Under the pieces are notes generated by a model. It saw only the letters and a list, made by a program, of their open reading frames with translations, was not told where the DNA came from and searched no databases. The position numbers and the translations under genes are program-made. Source: Winogradskyella costae (lineage in GTDB: Bacteria > Bacteroidota > Bacteroidia > Flavobacteriales > Flavobacteriaceae). Taken from it: a stretch of DNA of 64,000 bases. Positions 19,201 through 27,124 of this stretch are shown piece by piece; positions within the stretch are counted from its first letter, which is position 1, and each line of letters begins with the position of its first letter. The stretch covers positions 273,851 to 337,850 of the forward strand of contig NZ_JABFDK010000003.1 of NCBI RefSeq assembly GCF_013403865.1, written 5' to 3'.

Positions 19201-21079
19201 TGTTAATACTCAAACTAAAGCTACATTATTTCAGTTTTTACCATACCAGACCAAAACAACTATAGATAGTGTTGTAGCCGGGCTTCAACAATCGGCATGT
19301 GACGCAAACACCAATACATATTCTCAAGATTTAATTGTAACCTATACCAATGCTCCTACTACTGGCTATTTAGTGGTAAACGGTCAAAACTTTCCTATTA
19401 CAGAGAGCCCACAAGCAATTACCTTAACGGGATTACTAGCTGATGGACAAGATGTAGAAGTTAATGCGGATTTTACTGATGGTTATAAAAGTGTTTATTT
19501 AAGTGGTGACACCGTTTTCACAGCACCCGAAAATTGTGTAGACTTAATCATTGGTGTTGACGAAACTTTAATCATTGATGACGATTATACTGTTTCTGCT
19601 GTGGGAAAAATAGAAATATATGAAGGAGGTGGTCTAACCATAACCGGGAACTTAATCATAAATGGTGAAGTCGTTTTAAACTCTATATCTAATAAGTATT
19701 CAAGTTTAATTGTTGAAGGAACAAGTGTAGGAAACGTGACCTATAAACGACATGTAAATGCAAATAACAGTATTTCTGGAAACGATTTAATAGCTACACC
19801 TGTGAGTGGTGAAACTTTTGGTGATTTCGCAATAGACAACAATCCAAATTTATATGAAAATGCCAATGATACTACTCAAAAATTATTTGGTACATTCGAT
19901 GAAATAGCAGGAGTTTATAATATCTTTGAAACAGATACAAATGCTTCTACTCCACTAGAATTAGGTATAGGTTATAGAGCGGCAAGAGATAGTTTAGAAG
20001 ATGCATTGTATGGCACTACACTCAGCTTTTATGGTGGTGTTGAAACCAATGCGGTAATGAGGACGATAACGACATCTGGTTCTTCATTTGATGGGTGGAA
20101 TTTAATAGGTAATCCATATACCTCTTATATTGACTTTGACACTTTCTTTATTCACAATAAAAACCAATTGAATAGTGGTGTATACCAAGCTATATATGGC
20201 TATGATGGAAATGCTTCTGATGGTTGGACTGTTCTCAACAATGTAACAACGCAACAATTAATTGCACCTGGTCAAGGTTTCTTTATAAAGAGTCAGCCTG
20301 GAGGTGGTTCTATTGAATTTACACCAGAAATGCGCGTTATTGGTTCTAGCGATGATTTTGTATTGGGAAGAGGAGTTTCTTCAGCTCATGTGGGTTATTT
20401 GAAACTTAAATCAAATACTACGGCTTCAAACTACTATACTGACATTTACTTTAATGGTAATGCGACTTCTGGTTTAGATCCTGGCTATGACGCTGCACTC
20501 TATAATAGCAATGCCCCTGCATTTTCAATCTATACACAGTTAGTAGAGGATAATACAGGTGTGCCATTTATGATTCAAGCGCTTGGGGATACAGCAATAA
20601 ATAATGTTACTTTAGCATTAGGTGTTAATGCTAATCAAGGTGAAGAGGTTACCATTGCTATTTCCGAAACAGATATTCCAGAAACCACTCATATTTATTT
20701 AGAGGATACTTTTAATAATACATTTACGCTGCTTAATATTAATAGCTACACATTTACAGCAACTAATGAGATGTCTGGTTTTGGTCGTTTTTACCTTAGG
20801 TTCGAAACGGGTCTGCTAAATACTAACACCCCTACGTTTGAGATCTTAAAAATTTCAACAAATCAAGCTAAACGAACCATTGAAATTACAGGTCAATTAG
20901 ACGCGCAAACATCGTTTATCCTTTATGATCTACATGGACGTATTATGGTTACCAAAAAATTAGATACAAACTCTACAAGTCAATCTGTAGATGTAGCGCA
21001 CCTGAGCACAGGTATCTATATTGTAGCGTTAAAAACCGATTCAGGAGATGAACGTATCCAGAAATTAATAATTAAATAG
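16208..21079 (+). CDS. Secreted sugar-dehydrogenase / dihaem cytochrome mosaic with T9SS type A domain
   Basis: This 1623-residue protein has an N-terminal hydrophobic segment at about 28-45. Residues about 60-480 match the PQQ-dependent glucose/sorbosone dehydrogenase propeller family (GGFLGLALHPDF, YGGGMDFGDDGFLYLTIGD, GLRNPFRM, GDVGLNSHEEVN, NYGWPIYEG). A region of about 350 residues follows with two haem-c motifs, CITCH at 638-642 and CAYCH at 719-723, as in the SO2930/HNE_0200 type of secreted dihaem protein. Next come a discoidin-like segment (about 830-960) and beta-rich domains. A type A sorting domain (about 1550-1623) ends in KLIIK. Its likely role is sugar or alcohol oxidation at the cell surface with electrons passed to the haems; the substrate is unknown. 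It stands alone, 231 bases after sprF. Confidence 0.8.
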   Translation: MKNYFHKETFGSAFLFIKSKSFKIRSTIIIFGSMLLFGAFPYFNGEGSGLTLQDHGTIGPYANLAFPDEASIDLSIAHRIAYPNLFFNSPIVFKPVPQQNRIIVAQLDGEIYWFDDDETTLVKNLLVDLKDEVGIVHDGGFLGLALHPDFNAALNPKNYIYVYYTSKNSAGQNSPAVGSHTGQGCTFSEDRNEYQGNSLILERFEVNPTNLSFILGSRTNLFDIRMYGTTHYGGGMDFGDDGFLYLTIGDQASWRRAQDMTDNLNGGAFRIDVDKDPTKSHAPIRKKQNVGFAEESSGINYWIPNDNPFLSPDGSRYEEYYSIGLRNPFRMTKDRVTGQFYIGDVGLNSHEEVNILKKGANYGWPIYEGFGFRNTNCASMLDGMPHEEPLTEFSRNDARALAGGFVYRGSSIPDLYGEYVCADYTRNGIFTVNIITGDYEQISILQNVISFGEDKDGELYLLRHGNNRNIHKLIEGVDDGYITMPQLLSDTGVFSNLSTLEVIDGIVPYELYESFWSDGALKKRWIAVPNNDGLHSGPNEQIKYSEYNDWEFPPGTVIIKQFNLPVDDTDPSITKKIETRFSIVDKDGGWYFLTYNWNDAQTDAVLQKTSLNEPVTISTDNLGGTRTQIWHFPSNTECITCHNDVNKGNLGLKTRYLNTDYTYEETGLERNQLVTLSHLGIIDQSITDPDTESIVTNKSIEDPTATLDDRARSYLDLNCAYCHRLDNTIRTNFDLRFYNSLEATGILTTGILSPLDVDPDEKIIYPGDASKSILYHKINSIDQSIMMPPLAKLELDNLGINLIETWINQLDTDLIDITNNPNPMSNLALLPSAVVTGTVGPNADVGRGAPNEILYDPMIHAYKTYSQYAEYGWPYQSNAGTVDETNGFFLNVEWPNPKFVNYITIGGAYSSQPQTDTMWRVSYLREGNWITLDQGKGGWIKSGIYQWGGSTQTPIFAEAIKVVLYSDGINDLVSIHLRGRGGNSGVGDHNPGNPYYNDVNTQTKATLFQFLPYQTKTTIDSVVAGLQQSACDANTNTYSQDLIVTYTNAPTTGYLVVNGQNFPITESPQAITLTGLLADGQDVEVNADFTDGYKSVYLSGDTVFTAPENCVDLIIGVDETLIIDDDYTVSAVGKIEIYEGGGLTITGNLIINGEVVLNSISNKYSSLIVEGTSVGNVTYKRHVNANNSISGNDLIATPVSGETFGDFAIDNNPNLYENANDTTQKLFGTFDEIAGVYNIFETDTNASTPLELGIGYRAARDSLEDALYGTTLSFYGGVETNAVMRTITTSGSSFDGWNLIGNPYTSYIDFDTFFIHNKNQLNSGVYQAIYGYDGNASDGWTVLNNVTTQQLIAPGQGFFIKSQPGGGSIEFTPEMRVIGSSDDFVLGRGVSSAHVGYLKLKSNTTASNYYTDIYFNGNATSGLDPGYDAALYNSNAPAFSIYTQLVEDNTGVPFMIQALGDTAINNVTLALGVNANQGEEVTIAISETDIPETTHIYLEDTFNNTFTLLNINSYTFTATNEMSGFGRFYLRFETGLLNTNTPTFEILKISTNQAKRTIEITGQLDAQTSFILYDLHGRIMVTKKLDTNSTSQSVDVAHLSTGIYIVALKTDSGDERIQKLIIK

Positions 21080-21101
21080 TCACTTTTCTTAACTAGTATT
21101 T

Positions 21102-21138
21102 AAAACGTGAAATCTAAACTTGATTTTGCGTTTTTTTT
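21102..21138 (+). terminator. Imperfect rho-independent terminator
   Basis: AAAACGTGAAATC (21102-21114) pairs with GATTTTGCGTTTT (21122-21134) with two internal mismatches around a 7-base loop. The second arm continues into an eight-T run. It closes the transcript of the 1623-residue mosaic gene. Confidence 0.6.
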
Positions 21139-21296
21139 GATCTAATTTTTATTATAAAATGAGTTTGTTTGATTTCAAAACATCGAAAACAAGTATTCTT
21201 TGCGGCAAAAAGGGATTACGTTAAGGAATAATTCTTTTAAGCTAAATCTACAATAGAACAATACATACCTTGTATTAAACTTTTAAAAACGATAAA

Positions 21297-21599
21297 ATGG
21301 AAATATTATTTGAATATCACGATGTTGCGACGAGCGAGCGATTAGAAGCACATGCTAAGGAAAAATTAGAAACATTATTAATACGATTTGATTTTGTTGT
21401 TAGGGCTGATGTCTTTTTTAAAACAGAAAATACAACGAGCGATCAGACAGGAAAAATATGTGGCATAAGATTAAGTGCACCAGGCCCAAGATTATTCTCG
21501 GAATCTTCATTTGATAATTTCTACGATGCTGTATCTAAAACAGTTAGTGAATTATCGAGACAATTAGAAAAACGTAAAGATAAAATGAAAACATATTAA
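21297..21599 (+). CDS. hpf: Ribosome hibernation promoting factor, short form
   Basis: The 100-residue protein matches the HPF/RaiA family in length and pattern: a beta-alpha-beta-beta-beta-alpha fold with SERLEAHAKEKLETLL, then VVRADVFFK, FDNFYDAVSKTVSELSRQLEKRKDK. It should bind the 30S decoding region and help form inactive 100S ribosomes in slow growth. It is the short form without the C-terminal dimerisation domain. It starts a run of four same-strand genes and is followed after 3 bases by the next ORF. Confidence 0.85.
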   Translation: MEILFEYHDVATSERLEAHAKEKLETLLIRFDFVVRADVFFKTENTTSDQTGKICGIRLSAPGPRLFSESSFDNFYDAVSKTVSELSRQLEKRKDKMKTY

Positions 21600-21602
21600 T
21601 AA

Positions 21603-22058
21603 ATGGGAAACACAATGGGAGTAATTAGTAGAGATAAAAAACAGATAAATTGTATATATGCGAGCGATTCTGATTTTGGAAAACAACTTGAAGGCTATTT
21701 AAAAGCTTCAGGGAAAGACATTTTAATGATTAATATCAACGAAACAATGCCAACCCCAACCCAGTGGCAAGAATTGTCGACTGATTTAAATATAGGAATC
21801 GATAATTTTCTAGATTTTTCAAAAATTAAAAATATAGATAATGATTCTAAATTTGACGCCAATGATTATGTCACTATTTTAGAGAATAATCCAAAAGCAT
21901 TTCAAGGAGCAATCATAATAAATGGTGAAAAGACAACACATATAACCACAGTAACTGAAGTTCTTAAGTACTTTGACGTAGATAGTGCTGATATTAAACA
22001 TACATCCCACAGTAAGACTATGGATAATAAAGCTGAGGACAAGGGCAACTTTATCTAA
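21603..22058 (+). CDS. ArsC/Spx-like thioredoxin-fold protein without the active-site cysteine
   Basis: The 151-residue protein resembles ArsC-family folds: a first strand NCIYASDSD, an alpha helix (FGKQLEGYLKASGKDILMI) and the family-like PTPTQWQEL and NPKAFQGAIIINGEK. The CX5R arsenate-reductase active site is missing; the only Cys sits at residue 17 in the first strand. The assignment rests on fold pattern only. An alternative start at 21615 gives MGVISRD. It lies 3 bases after hpf, so it is probably co-translated and may act in the same stress response. Confidence 0.6.
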   Translation: MGNTMGVISRDKKQINCIYASDSDFGKQLEGYLKASGKDILMININETMPTPTQWQELSTDLNIGIDNFLDFSKIKNIDNDSKFDANDYVTILENNPKAFQGAIIINGEKTTHITTVTEVLKYFDVDSADIKHTSHSKTMDNKAEDKGNFI

Positions 22059-22081
22059 AATAGTTATACTTTTATTCCGTC

Positions 22082-22891
22082 ATGAATAAAAGCACGCTTT
22101 TACGTTATAAAGGATATACCAAAACTCCCGAACTCTTTAAGAGTATTGATATACCAGGAATTGATCAAATTAAACTTAGCTCAGAATCTGAGCTTATTAG
22201 TGATGAGCTAAAGTTTAAAAATCAGCGCTTAGGTAAACTCGTAGAAGAATTTGTTTTTTACCAACTACAACAGCAAGCTTCAGTTAAATGGATTGTTGAA
22301 AACATACAAATTCAAAAGGAAAGAAGAACCATTGGAGAATTAGATGCACTATACTTTCTAAATGATCACCCTATCCATCTCGAAGTGGTGTATAAGTTTT
22401 ATTTATACGATACTTTAAAGGACTATGACGAGCCACTCGCCTATTGGATTGGCCCTAATCGAAATGATTCGCTTTGTTACAAGTTAGAAAAACTACGATA
22501 TAAACAATTTCCTCTTCTTTTTAAAAGTGAAACAAGTATTCAGCTTAGTGAACATAACCTTAACACGGCAGAAGTCTCTCAAAAACTTTGCTTTAAAGCG
22601 CAACTATTTTTGCCATATCATAAATCTAATATTGCGATAGAACCGCTTAACAAGGATTGTATTAAGGGTGTATATCTATCGTTTAGCGCCATTTCAACTT
22701 TCAAAGAGCTACATTTTTATATCCCTCAAAAATTAGATTGGTTGGTCAGTTGCCATAATAATGTTATTTGGCAAGTTTACAAGACAGCTAAACTACTGAT
22801 TCAAGAAGAGATTGAAGCTAAACGCTCACCATTAGTTTGGCTAAAATATAGCGAAACCAAATTCGTTAAATGTTTTATAACTTTCTGGTAA
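22082..22891 (+). CDS. DUF1853 family protein
   Basis: This 269-residue protein matches the DUF1853 pattern: LGKLVEEFVFYQLQ, then IGELDALYFLNDHPIHLEVVYKFYLY, then YWIGPNRNDSL and KLRYKQFPLL. The ELD...EVVYK arrangement resembles a PD-(D/E)XK nuclease-like core, so nucleic-acid cleavage is possible but unproven. It is cytoplasmic with no signal peptide. The gene precedes a pseudouridine synthase with only a few bases between stop and the preferred next start. Confidence 0.8.
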   Translation: MNKSTLLRYKGYTKTPELFKSIDIPGIDQIKLSSESELISDELKFKNQRLGKLVEEFVFYQLQQQASVKWIVENIQIQKERRTIGELDALYFLNDHPIHLEVVYKFYLYDTLKDYDEPLAYWIGPNRNDSLCYKLEKLRYKQFPLLFKSETSIQLSEHNLNTAEVSQKLCFKAQLFLPYHKSNIAIEPLNKDCIKGVYLSFSAISTFKELHFYIPQKLDWLVSCHNNVIWQVYKTAKLLIQEEIEAKRSPLVWLKYSETKFVKCFITFW

Positions 22892-22893
22892 TA

Positions 22894-23457
22894 ATGAAAG
22901 TACAGAACTACTACAAAATATACAAGCCTTACGGATATTTAAGTCAATTTGTAAATTATCAGAATAAGCGAAAATCTAAAAAGCTTTTAGGTGAATTATT
23001 TCATTCTCCAAATGGCGTCATGGCCGTGGGTAGACTAGATGAAAAATCTGAAGGCTTATTATTATTAACCACAGATGGTAAGTTTAGCAATTATATAACG
23101 AGTTCTGAGATTGAAAAAGAATATCATGTTATGGTTGATGGTATTATCACCCCTAAAATAATATCAGAATTAAGACATGGTATTGAAATTTCCGTTGAAG
23201 GAAAGGCGTATAAAACTAAACCATGTAAAGCTGAAATTCTAACCGATACATCACATATTGTAGAACGTTTTGTCCGTGATGAACGTCATGGTGTTACATC
23301 ATGGGTATCCATTACAATTACAGAAGGAAAATTTAGACAAGTACGAAAAATGACAGCAAAAGTAGGTTTGCCCACATTGAGATTAGTACGTGTAAGAATT
23401 GGAGACTATAGATTAGGCCTTATGAAACCTGCTGAGGTTTTACCTATTAGTTATTAG
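22894..23457 (+). CDS. rluE: rRNA pseudouridine synthase, RsuA/RluE type
   Basis: The 187-residue enzyme has no S4 domain, as in RluE. It shows the RsuA-family hallmarks: YKIYKPYG near the start, catalytic GRLDEKSEGLLLLTTDG, the strand EKEYHVMVDG, and the C-terminal GKFRQVRKM...LPTLRLVRVRIG block. The catalytic residue is the Asp of GRLD. ATG at 22894 is preferred over one at 22870, which lies inside the DUF1853 gene and would add eight unrelated residues. The 3' end overlaps the convergent secreted-protein gene by 11 bases. It is expected to make pseudouridine in 23S rRNA; the exact position is not provable from sequence. Confidence 0.82.
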   Translation: MKVQNYYKIYKPYGYLSQFVNYQNKRKSKKLLGELFHSPNGVMAVGRLDEKSEGLLLLTTDGKFSNYITSSEIEKEYHVMVDGIITPKIISELRHGIEISVEGKAYKTKPCKAEILTDTSHIVERFVRDERHGVTSWVSITITEGKFRQVRKMTAKVGLPTLRLVRVRIGDYRLGLMKPAEVLPISY

Positions 23458-24181
23458 AAGCTTCTGCTGTTTCTTGAGGAGTTTTCTCTTTAATTGTAAC
23501 TTTTTCATTCTGAAAAATAATAGTCGCTTTTACACCTGTCAAAAGGTTCCATTCTTTTGAAGAAATCATATTGCCTTTATCATCGTAAACAACAAATTCA
23601 GCAGTATTTGGTCCTGATTCACCTTGATTTAGAGCTACAATATCGACGGTATTTGTGCCGTCTACTAAGTTGACTTCTACCCTTCTATAACTACTCGTTA
23701 ACACTAAATTACTTTTTACAACTGCACCATTTATTAAAATCTGAACACGGTCACCATCAGGATATTGGTGGTCTCTACAAACAATATTTACAAATTTTGT
23801 ATCTACACGATGTTCTCCAAGAAATTGATCGGACATTGTTCTAATAATACCACCCTTAACAGCTTCTTTGGTCCAGCGTTTTTCATAAATTTCACTTGGA
23901 CTTTTTAAACCATCATCATCATCAGTCATTGAAAATGGTTTTTCGGTTTCTCTGATCACAAATTTTTCTTCGCCTTTGTTAGCGCTACCACTAGACTTTT
24001 CATTTTCTTTCTTTAGAATTGGTGCCACCTTAATTTTAACTAAAGCAGAATCCGTTTTCTTCTTAGATTCTTCGGCCGGTATACGAATAGATTTATTCTC
24101 TTTGTCCTTAATAACTTGGGCAGAAACCGTGATGCTGCAAAAAATGCAGAAGATAAATGCTATGAAATTAGTGGTTTTCAC
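23447..24181 (-). CDS. Secreted protein of unknown function
   Basis: The 244-residue protein starts with a signal peptide (MKTTNFIAFIFCIFCSITVSAQ). A charged low-complexity linker with an acidic DDDDG cluster follows. The C-terminal part (about residues 110-215) is beta-rich and contains VNIVCRDHQYPDGDRVQILING, then NTVDIVALNQGESGPNTAEF. Flavobacterial homologues are described only as secreted or hypothetical. The repeated strand pattern suggests a small beta-sandwich domain. It lies 98 bases downstream of the helicase gene on the same strand. Confidence 0.7.
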   Translation of the reverse strand: MKTTNFIAFIFCIFCSITVSAQVIKDKENKSIRIPAEESKKKTDSALVKIKVAPILKKENEKSSGSANKGEEKFVIRETEKPFSMTDDDDGLKSPSEIYEKRWTKEAVKGGIIRTMSDQFLGEHRVDTKFVNIVCRDHQYPDGDRVQILINGAVVKSNLVLTSSYRRVEVNLVDGTNTVDIVALNQGESGPNTAEFVVYDDKGNMISSKEWNLLTGVKATIIFQNEKVTIKEKTPQETAEASNN

Positions 24182-24238
24182 TTTAGTATTTTTATTATTA
24201 AATATTCGAGTAGTAAGTTACAATAACCGTACCTGCTT

Positions 24239-24273
24239 CAAAATAAAGATATAAAAATAGAAATCTTTACAAA
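24239..24273 (-). promoter_or_regulatory. Possible promoter of the secreted-protein gene
   Basis: Read on the minus strand, TTTG (24273-24270), a 23-base spacer and TTATTTTG (24246-24239) differ from consensus at one -7 base. The CDS starts 57 bases beyond. This is a weak call. Confidence 0.3.
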
Positions 24274-24279
24274 AAAAAG

Positions 24280-25794
24280 TTAAAACTTTCCATTAAAACT
24301 AATTCTTAACTTTCTATTATACTCTTCAAATAACCAGTCCTTATAGTTTTGTGTACTATTCATAATACAATAACAGTATTGTTTTATTCTAAAAGCTATT
24401 TCATCTTGAAGATCTTTAATTAGCTCTCTTGCGTCATAAACGTCCTCACTGTTATCAATACAAATTTGAGAATGTTGCGCTATAGAACGCTCTATTACAG
24501 TAAATGATTTTTTACCTTCACTAATGACCTCCTTATACTCTGCTTTTACATCAAAGTTTAAAGTATACGATTTTTTAAATTTTACTTTTAATGAATCTGG
24601 CATGGTGTAAACAAAATCGCGCTCTAATAAATCATCATCTACTATATTTTCTAAGTAGTAATCTGGGTGTTTAAAAATGTGTTGCCAGTCTACCGGTTGA
24701 TTCCAAGCTCCGAAACGCGCTTCGTTATTTCCTAAATCTATGACTTGAAACGTTTTTCGATCTTTATAAATTCGACTACCTCTACCAATCATTTGAAAAT
24801 ATAAGGTTAAAGAACGTGTGGCTCTATTCAAAATTATAGACTCTACAGATGGTTCATCAAAACCTGTAGTTAAAATACTTACCGATGATAGCACGGCATC
24901 TGGAGTATGTTTAAACCATTTTAAAATTTCTTTACGGTCTTGCTTAGTCGTTGTATTATCTAAATGCTGTACATTATAACCTGCCTTTTTAAAGGTATGG
25001 TAGACTTCTTTAGAGGTATAAATTCCATTATTAAAAATAAGTGTTTTCTTTCCTTTTGCTAATTCTTCATAAGCCATTAATAACTTAGACTGCATAAGGC
25101 TGTTGGTATATAGGGCTTCGGATGATTTTACCGTATAATCACCATTGACACCAATTTTTAAGGATGTTAATCCAACATCGTAATTATGAACATCTGCATT
25201 GGCAAGAAATCCATTCTTAATTAATGTAGAAATATCATCACCGACAATTAACTTATTATAATTATCTTTCATTGGTAGTTTTATATTACTACTCAATGGG
25301 GTTGCAGTTACACCTAAAATAAAGCAATTTTCAAAAAACTTAAATAGCTTTCTAAATGAATTATAATGGGCTTCATCAATAATTACTAACCCAATATTTT
25401 TTAAATCGAAATCCTTGTCTGACAATCGATTATTTAAGGTTTCAACCATCGCCACAAAACATTGAAAATCGTCTTGATCTGGAAGTGTTTTAACCTTACT
25501 ATTAATAACTTTATTCTTTACATTAAATCCAGAAAGTACGTTTGAGGTTTGCTTACAAAGTTCAATTCTGTGTGTAAGAATAACTACTTTCTTTTGGTGT
25601 TGCTCTGCATAGCGTCTAACAATTTCAGAAAAAATGACTGTTTTTCCTCCACCTGTTGGTAACTGATATAAGAGGTTGAAATCATCAGCTTCATCTCTCA
25701 TTACATCAAAAATGCGATTAAGGTCTTTGATTTGATAATCATAGAGACTCTTCTCACTTTTTTTTTGTTGTATAGTTCTGATTTCTGACGACAT
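24280..25794 (-). CDS. Superfamily 2 DEAH-box helicase
   Basis: The 504-residue protein shows SF2 helicase motifs in order: YDYQIKDL near residue 18, Walker A PTGGGKT (46-52), DEAH (140-143), TATP (163-166) and an arginine-finger motif QMIGRGSRIYKD in the C-terminal RecA-like domain. This is the SSL2/type-I-restriction-like branch of ATP-dependent DNA or RNA translocases. No nuclease or methyltransferase neighbour is present, so it is not part of a restriction system here. It starts close to a divergent promoter shared with the ExbD gene. Confidence 0.88.
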   Translation of the reverse strand: MSSEIRTIQQKKSEKSLYDYQIKDLNRIFDVMRDEADDFNLLYQLPTGGGKTVIFSEIVRRYAEQHQKKVVILTHRIELCKQTSNVLSGFNVKNKVINSKVKTLPDQDDFQCFVAMVETLNNRLSDKDFDLKNIGLVIIDEAHYNSFRKLFKFFENCFILGVTATPLSSNIKLPMKDNYNKLIVGDDISTLIKNGFLANADVHNYDVGLTSLKIGVNGDYTVKSSEALYTNSLMQSKLLMAYEELAKGKKTLIFNNGIYTSKEVYHTFKKAGYNVQHLDNTTTKQDRKEILKWFKHTPDAVLSSVSILTTGFDEPSVESIILNRATRSLTLYFQMIGRGSRIYKDRKTFQVIDLGNNEARFGAWNQPVDWQHIFKHPDYYLENIVDDDLLERDFVYTMPDSLKVKFKKSYTLNFDVKAEYKEVISEGKKSFTVIERSIAQHSQICIDNSEDVYDARELIKDLQDEIAFRIKQYCYCIMNSTQNYKDWLFEEYNRKLRISFNGKF

Positions 25795-25815
25795 AGATTG
25801 AATTTAGCACTTTAT

Positions 25816-25823
25816 TAATTTTG
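25816..25823 (+). promoter_or_regulatory. -7 element facing the ExbD gene
   Basis: TAATTTTG matches TANNTTTG exactly and points toward the gene starting at 25931, leaving a leader of about 100 bases. It abuts head-to-head the -7 element of the opposite helicase promoter. No good -33 element is seen. Confidence 0.45.
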
Positions 25824-25831
25824 CAAAAATA
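25824..25831 (-). promoter_or_regulatory. -7 element of the helicase gene
   Basis: Minus-strand TATTTTTG (CAAAAATA on the plus strand) matches the -7 consensus. It lies 29 bases before the helicase start and directly adjoins the opposite-facing TAATTTTG. Confidence 0.5.
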
Positions 25832-25930
25832 GCACATTGTAAAGGTTTATGGAATGAATTTTTGAGAAGATTTAAAAAGAGTGGTACTGTTATTGTGATT
25901 AACATAGCATTAACATTTAAATCAATTATT

Positions 25931-26497
25931 ATGAAATCATTTAGAAGACATTCTGCATCGGTCAATGCAGGATCCATGGCAGACATTGCCTTTTTATTAC
26001 TAATTTTCTTTTTAGTAACTACGACTATTTCTGCAGACAAAGGAATTTTGCGAAAATTACCACCTGTTTGTGATACCGCTGATTGTATTGCTAATATTCC
26101 CGAACGAAATTTATTGCGTATTTCAATGAATGAAACTCAAGAAATTATGATTGAAGATGCTGTTGTGGAATTAGCTGATGTTCAAAAAATAGTAGAAACT
26201 TTTATTGATAATAATGGAGCTGGAAGTTGCAATTTTTGCACAGGTAACCAATCAAAGGAATCCTCAGATCACCCGAAGGTTGCTGTAATATCTTTACAAC
26301 ATGTAGCGTTAACAAAATATAGTAATTTTATTTCCGTGCAAGATGAAATTACGAAAGCTTATTATAATTTAAGAGCACGTTATGCCAAAGAAATTTATAA
26401 TAAAACCCCAGATAGGTTAAGCAAGGAAGAATTAGTGAATGTACAAAAAGCCTACCCTTTTATAGTCTCTGAAATTTTGTTAAAACAAACTAATTAG
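25931..26497 (+). CDS. ExbD/TolR-family protein, orphan
   Basis: The 188-residue protein is chosen to start at 25931, giving MKSFRRHSASVNAGSMADIAF followed by one transmembrane helix (LLLIFFLVTTTIS). This is the ExbD/TolR pattern with the membrane-embedded Asp in MADIAF. Upstream in-frame codons give a non-conserved extension. ExbD normally works with ExbB in a proton-driven motor; no ExbB lies nearby. The periplasmic part carries a CX4C pair just after the membrane (VCDTADC) and a CX2C (CNFC), suggesting disulfides. Its 3' end overlaps the convergent 3D-domain gene by 8 bases. Confidence 0.8.
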   Translation: MKSFRRHSASVNAGSMADIAFLLLIFFLVTTTISADKGILRKLPPVCDTADCIANIPERNLLRISMNETQEIMIEDAVVELADVQKIVETFIDNNGAGSCNFCTGNQSKESSDHPKVAVISLQHVALTKYSNFISVQDEITKAYYNLRARYAKEIYNKTPDRLSKEELVNVQKAYPFIVSEILLKQTN

Positions 26498-26903
26498 AAA
26501 TTGAATCTTTAGCGAGAATGCAGTATTCAATAGTTAGTTTTTTTTTGCCCCATTTCTTAGCTTTTTTTACATCATTACCCATATAAATATCGATACGATT
26601 TTTATAACGACGATTCATTTTGTCTTTTACCATATATAAACTGTCAAAACCTTCAATTTTAACTTCAGTATTATGAACTAAGCCTGAGTCTATTAAATCA
26701 CGTGATACAGCAATGTATCGCAATCCCGGTTTTAAACTATCTCCAAAAGCTGTAATATTTGGATTAGAACTTGTTTGGTAGGCTAATGAGTTATAAGCTG
26801 TAGCAATTACCTTCAATGTGTTTTTATGACATGTAGAATCTGTATCAGGCTTGCAATTAAGTAAGCTAAAACAGATTATAATACAGTATAACTTAGTTTT
26901 CAT
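26490..26903 (-). CDS. 3D-domain lipoprotein
   Basis: The 137-residue protein has a lipoprotein signal peptide with lipobox SLLNC, lipidated Cys at residue 17. A 3D domain follows, recognised by KVIATAYNS near its start, RYIAVSRDLI in the middle and the RIDIYMGNDVKKAKKWGKK end. 3D domains adopt a double-psi beta-barrel and are related to lytic transglycosylase MltA cores, so a peptidoglycan-active role in the envelope is likely. The catalytic residues cannot be confirmed by eye. Confidence 0.8.
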   Translation of the reverse strand: MKTKLYCIIICFSLLNCKPDTDSTCHKNTLKVIATAYNSLAYQTSSNPNITAFGDSLKPGLRYIAVSRDLIDSGLVHNTEVKIEGFDSLYMVKDKMNRRYKNRIDIYMGNDVKKAKKWGKKKLTIEYCILAKDSISN

Positions 26904-26979
26904 GATTATAAATATACATCTTAAATAACAAATTTTGTTTAAAATGAATTATGTTATGCATAGTACTGTAACAAATTGA

Positions 26980-26987
26980 GAATTTTG
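26980..26987 (+). promoter_or_regulatory. Possible promoter of the first micro-ORF
   Basis: GAATTTTG differs at one base from TANNTTTG and lies 37 bases before the ATG at 27025, a typical distance. No clear -33 element is seen, so this is a weak call. Confidence 0.3.
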
Positions 26988-27024
26988 TCGTCTATTAAGT
27001 ATAACCAATAAAAACACATTTATC

Positions 27025-27111
27025 ATGAGAACTTTAAACAACAATCAACTATCTAGTACTTCTGTAGAAACTAAAAGCTTTGCTTGGAATCTAAAGAGAC
27101 GTTATAGATAA
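27025..27111 (+). CDS. Micro-ORF 1, 28 residues
   Basis: ATG at 27025 opens a 28-codon frame starting MRTLNNNQ and ending in the basic, aromatic tail WNLKRRYR. No family is recognised. It may be a real small protein, a leader peptide or a remnant. Support comes from its position after a near-consensus -7 element, an A-rich ribosome-binding region and a clean stop. A second micro-ORF beginning MRVL follows 47 bases on, and a strong terminator closes the pair. Confidence 0.4.
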   Translation: MRTLNNNQLSSTSVETKSFAWNLKRRYR

Positions 27112-27124
27112 TACTTAAAATTTC

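Noticed and set aside
24280..25794. Part of a restriction-modification or defence system
   Set aside because: The helicase is solitary, with no nuclease, methyltransferase or other defence gene next to it.
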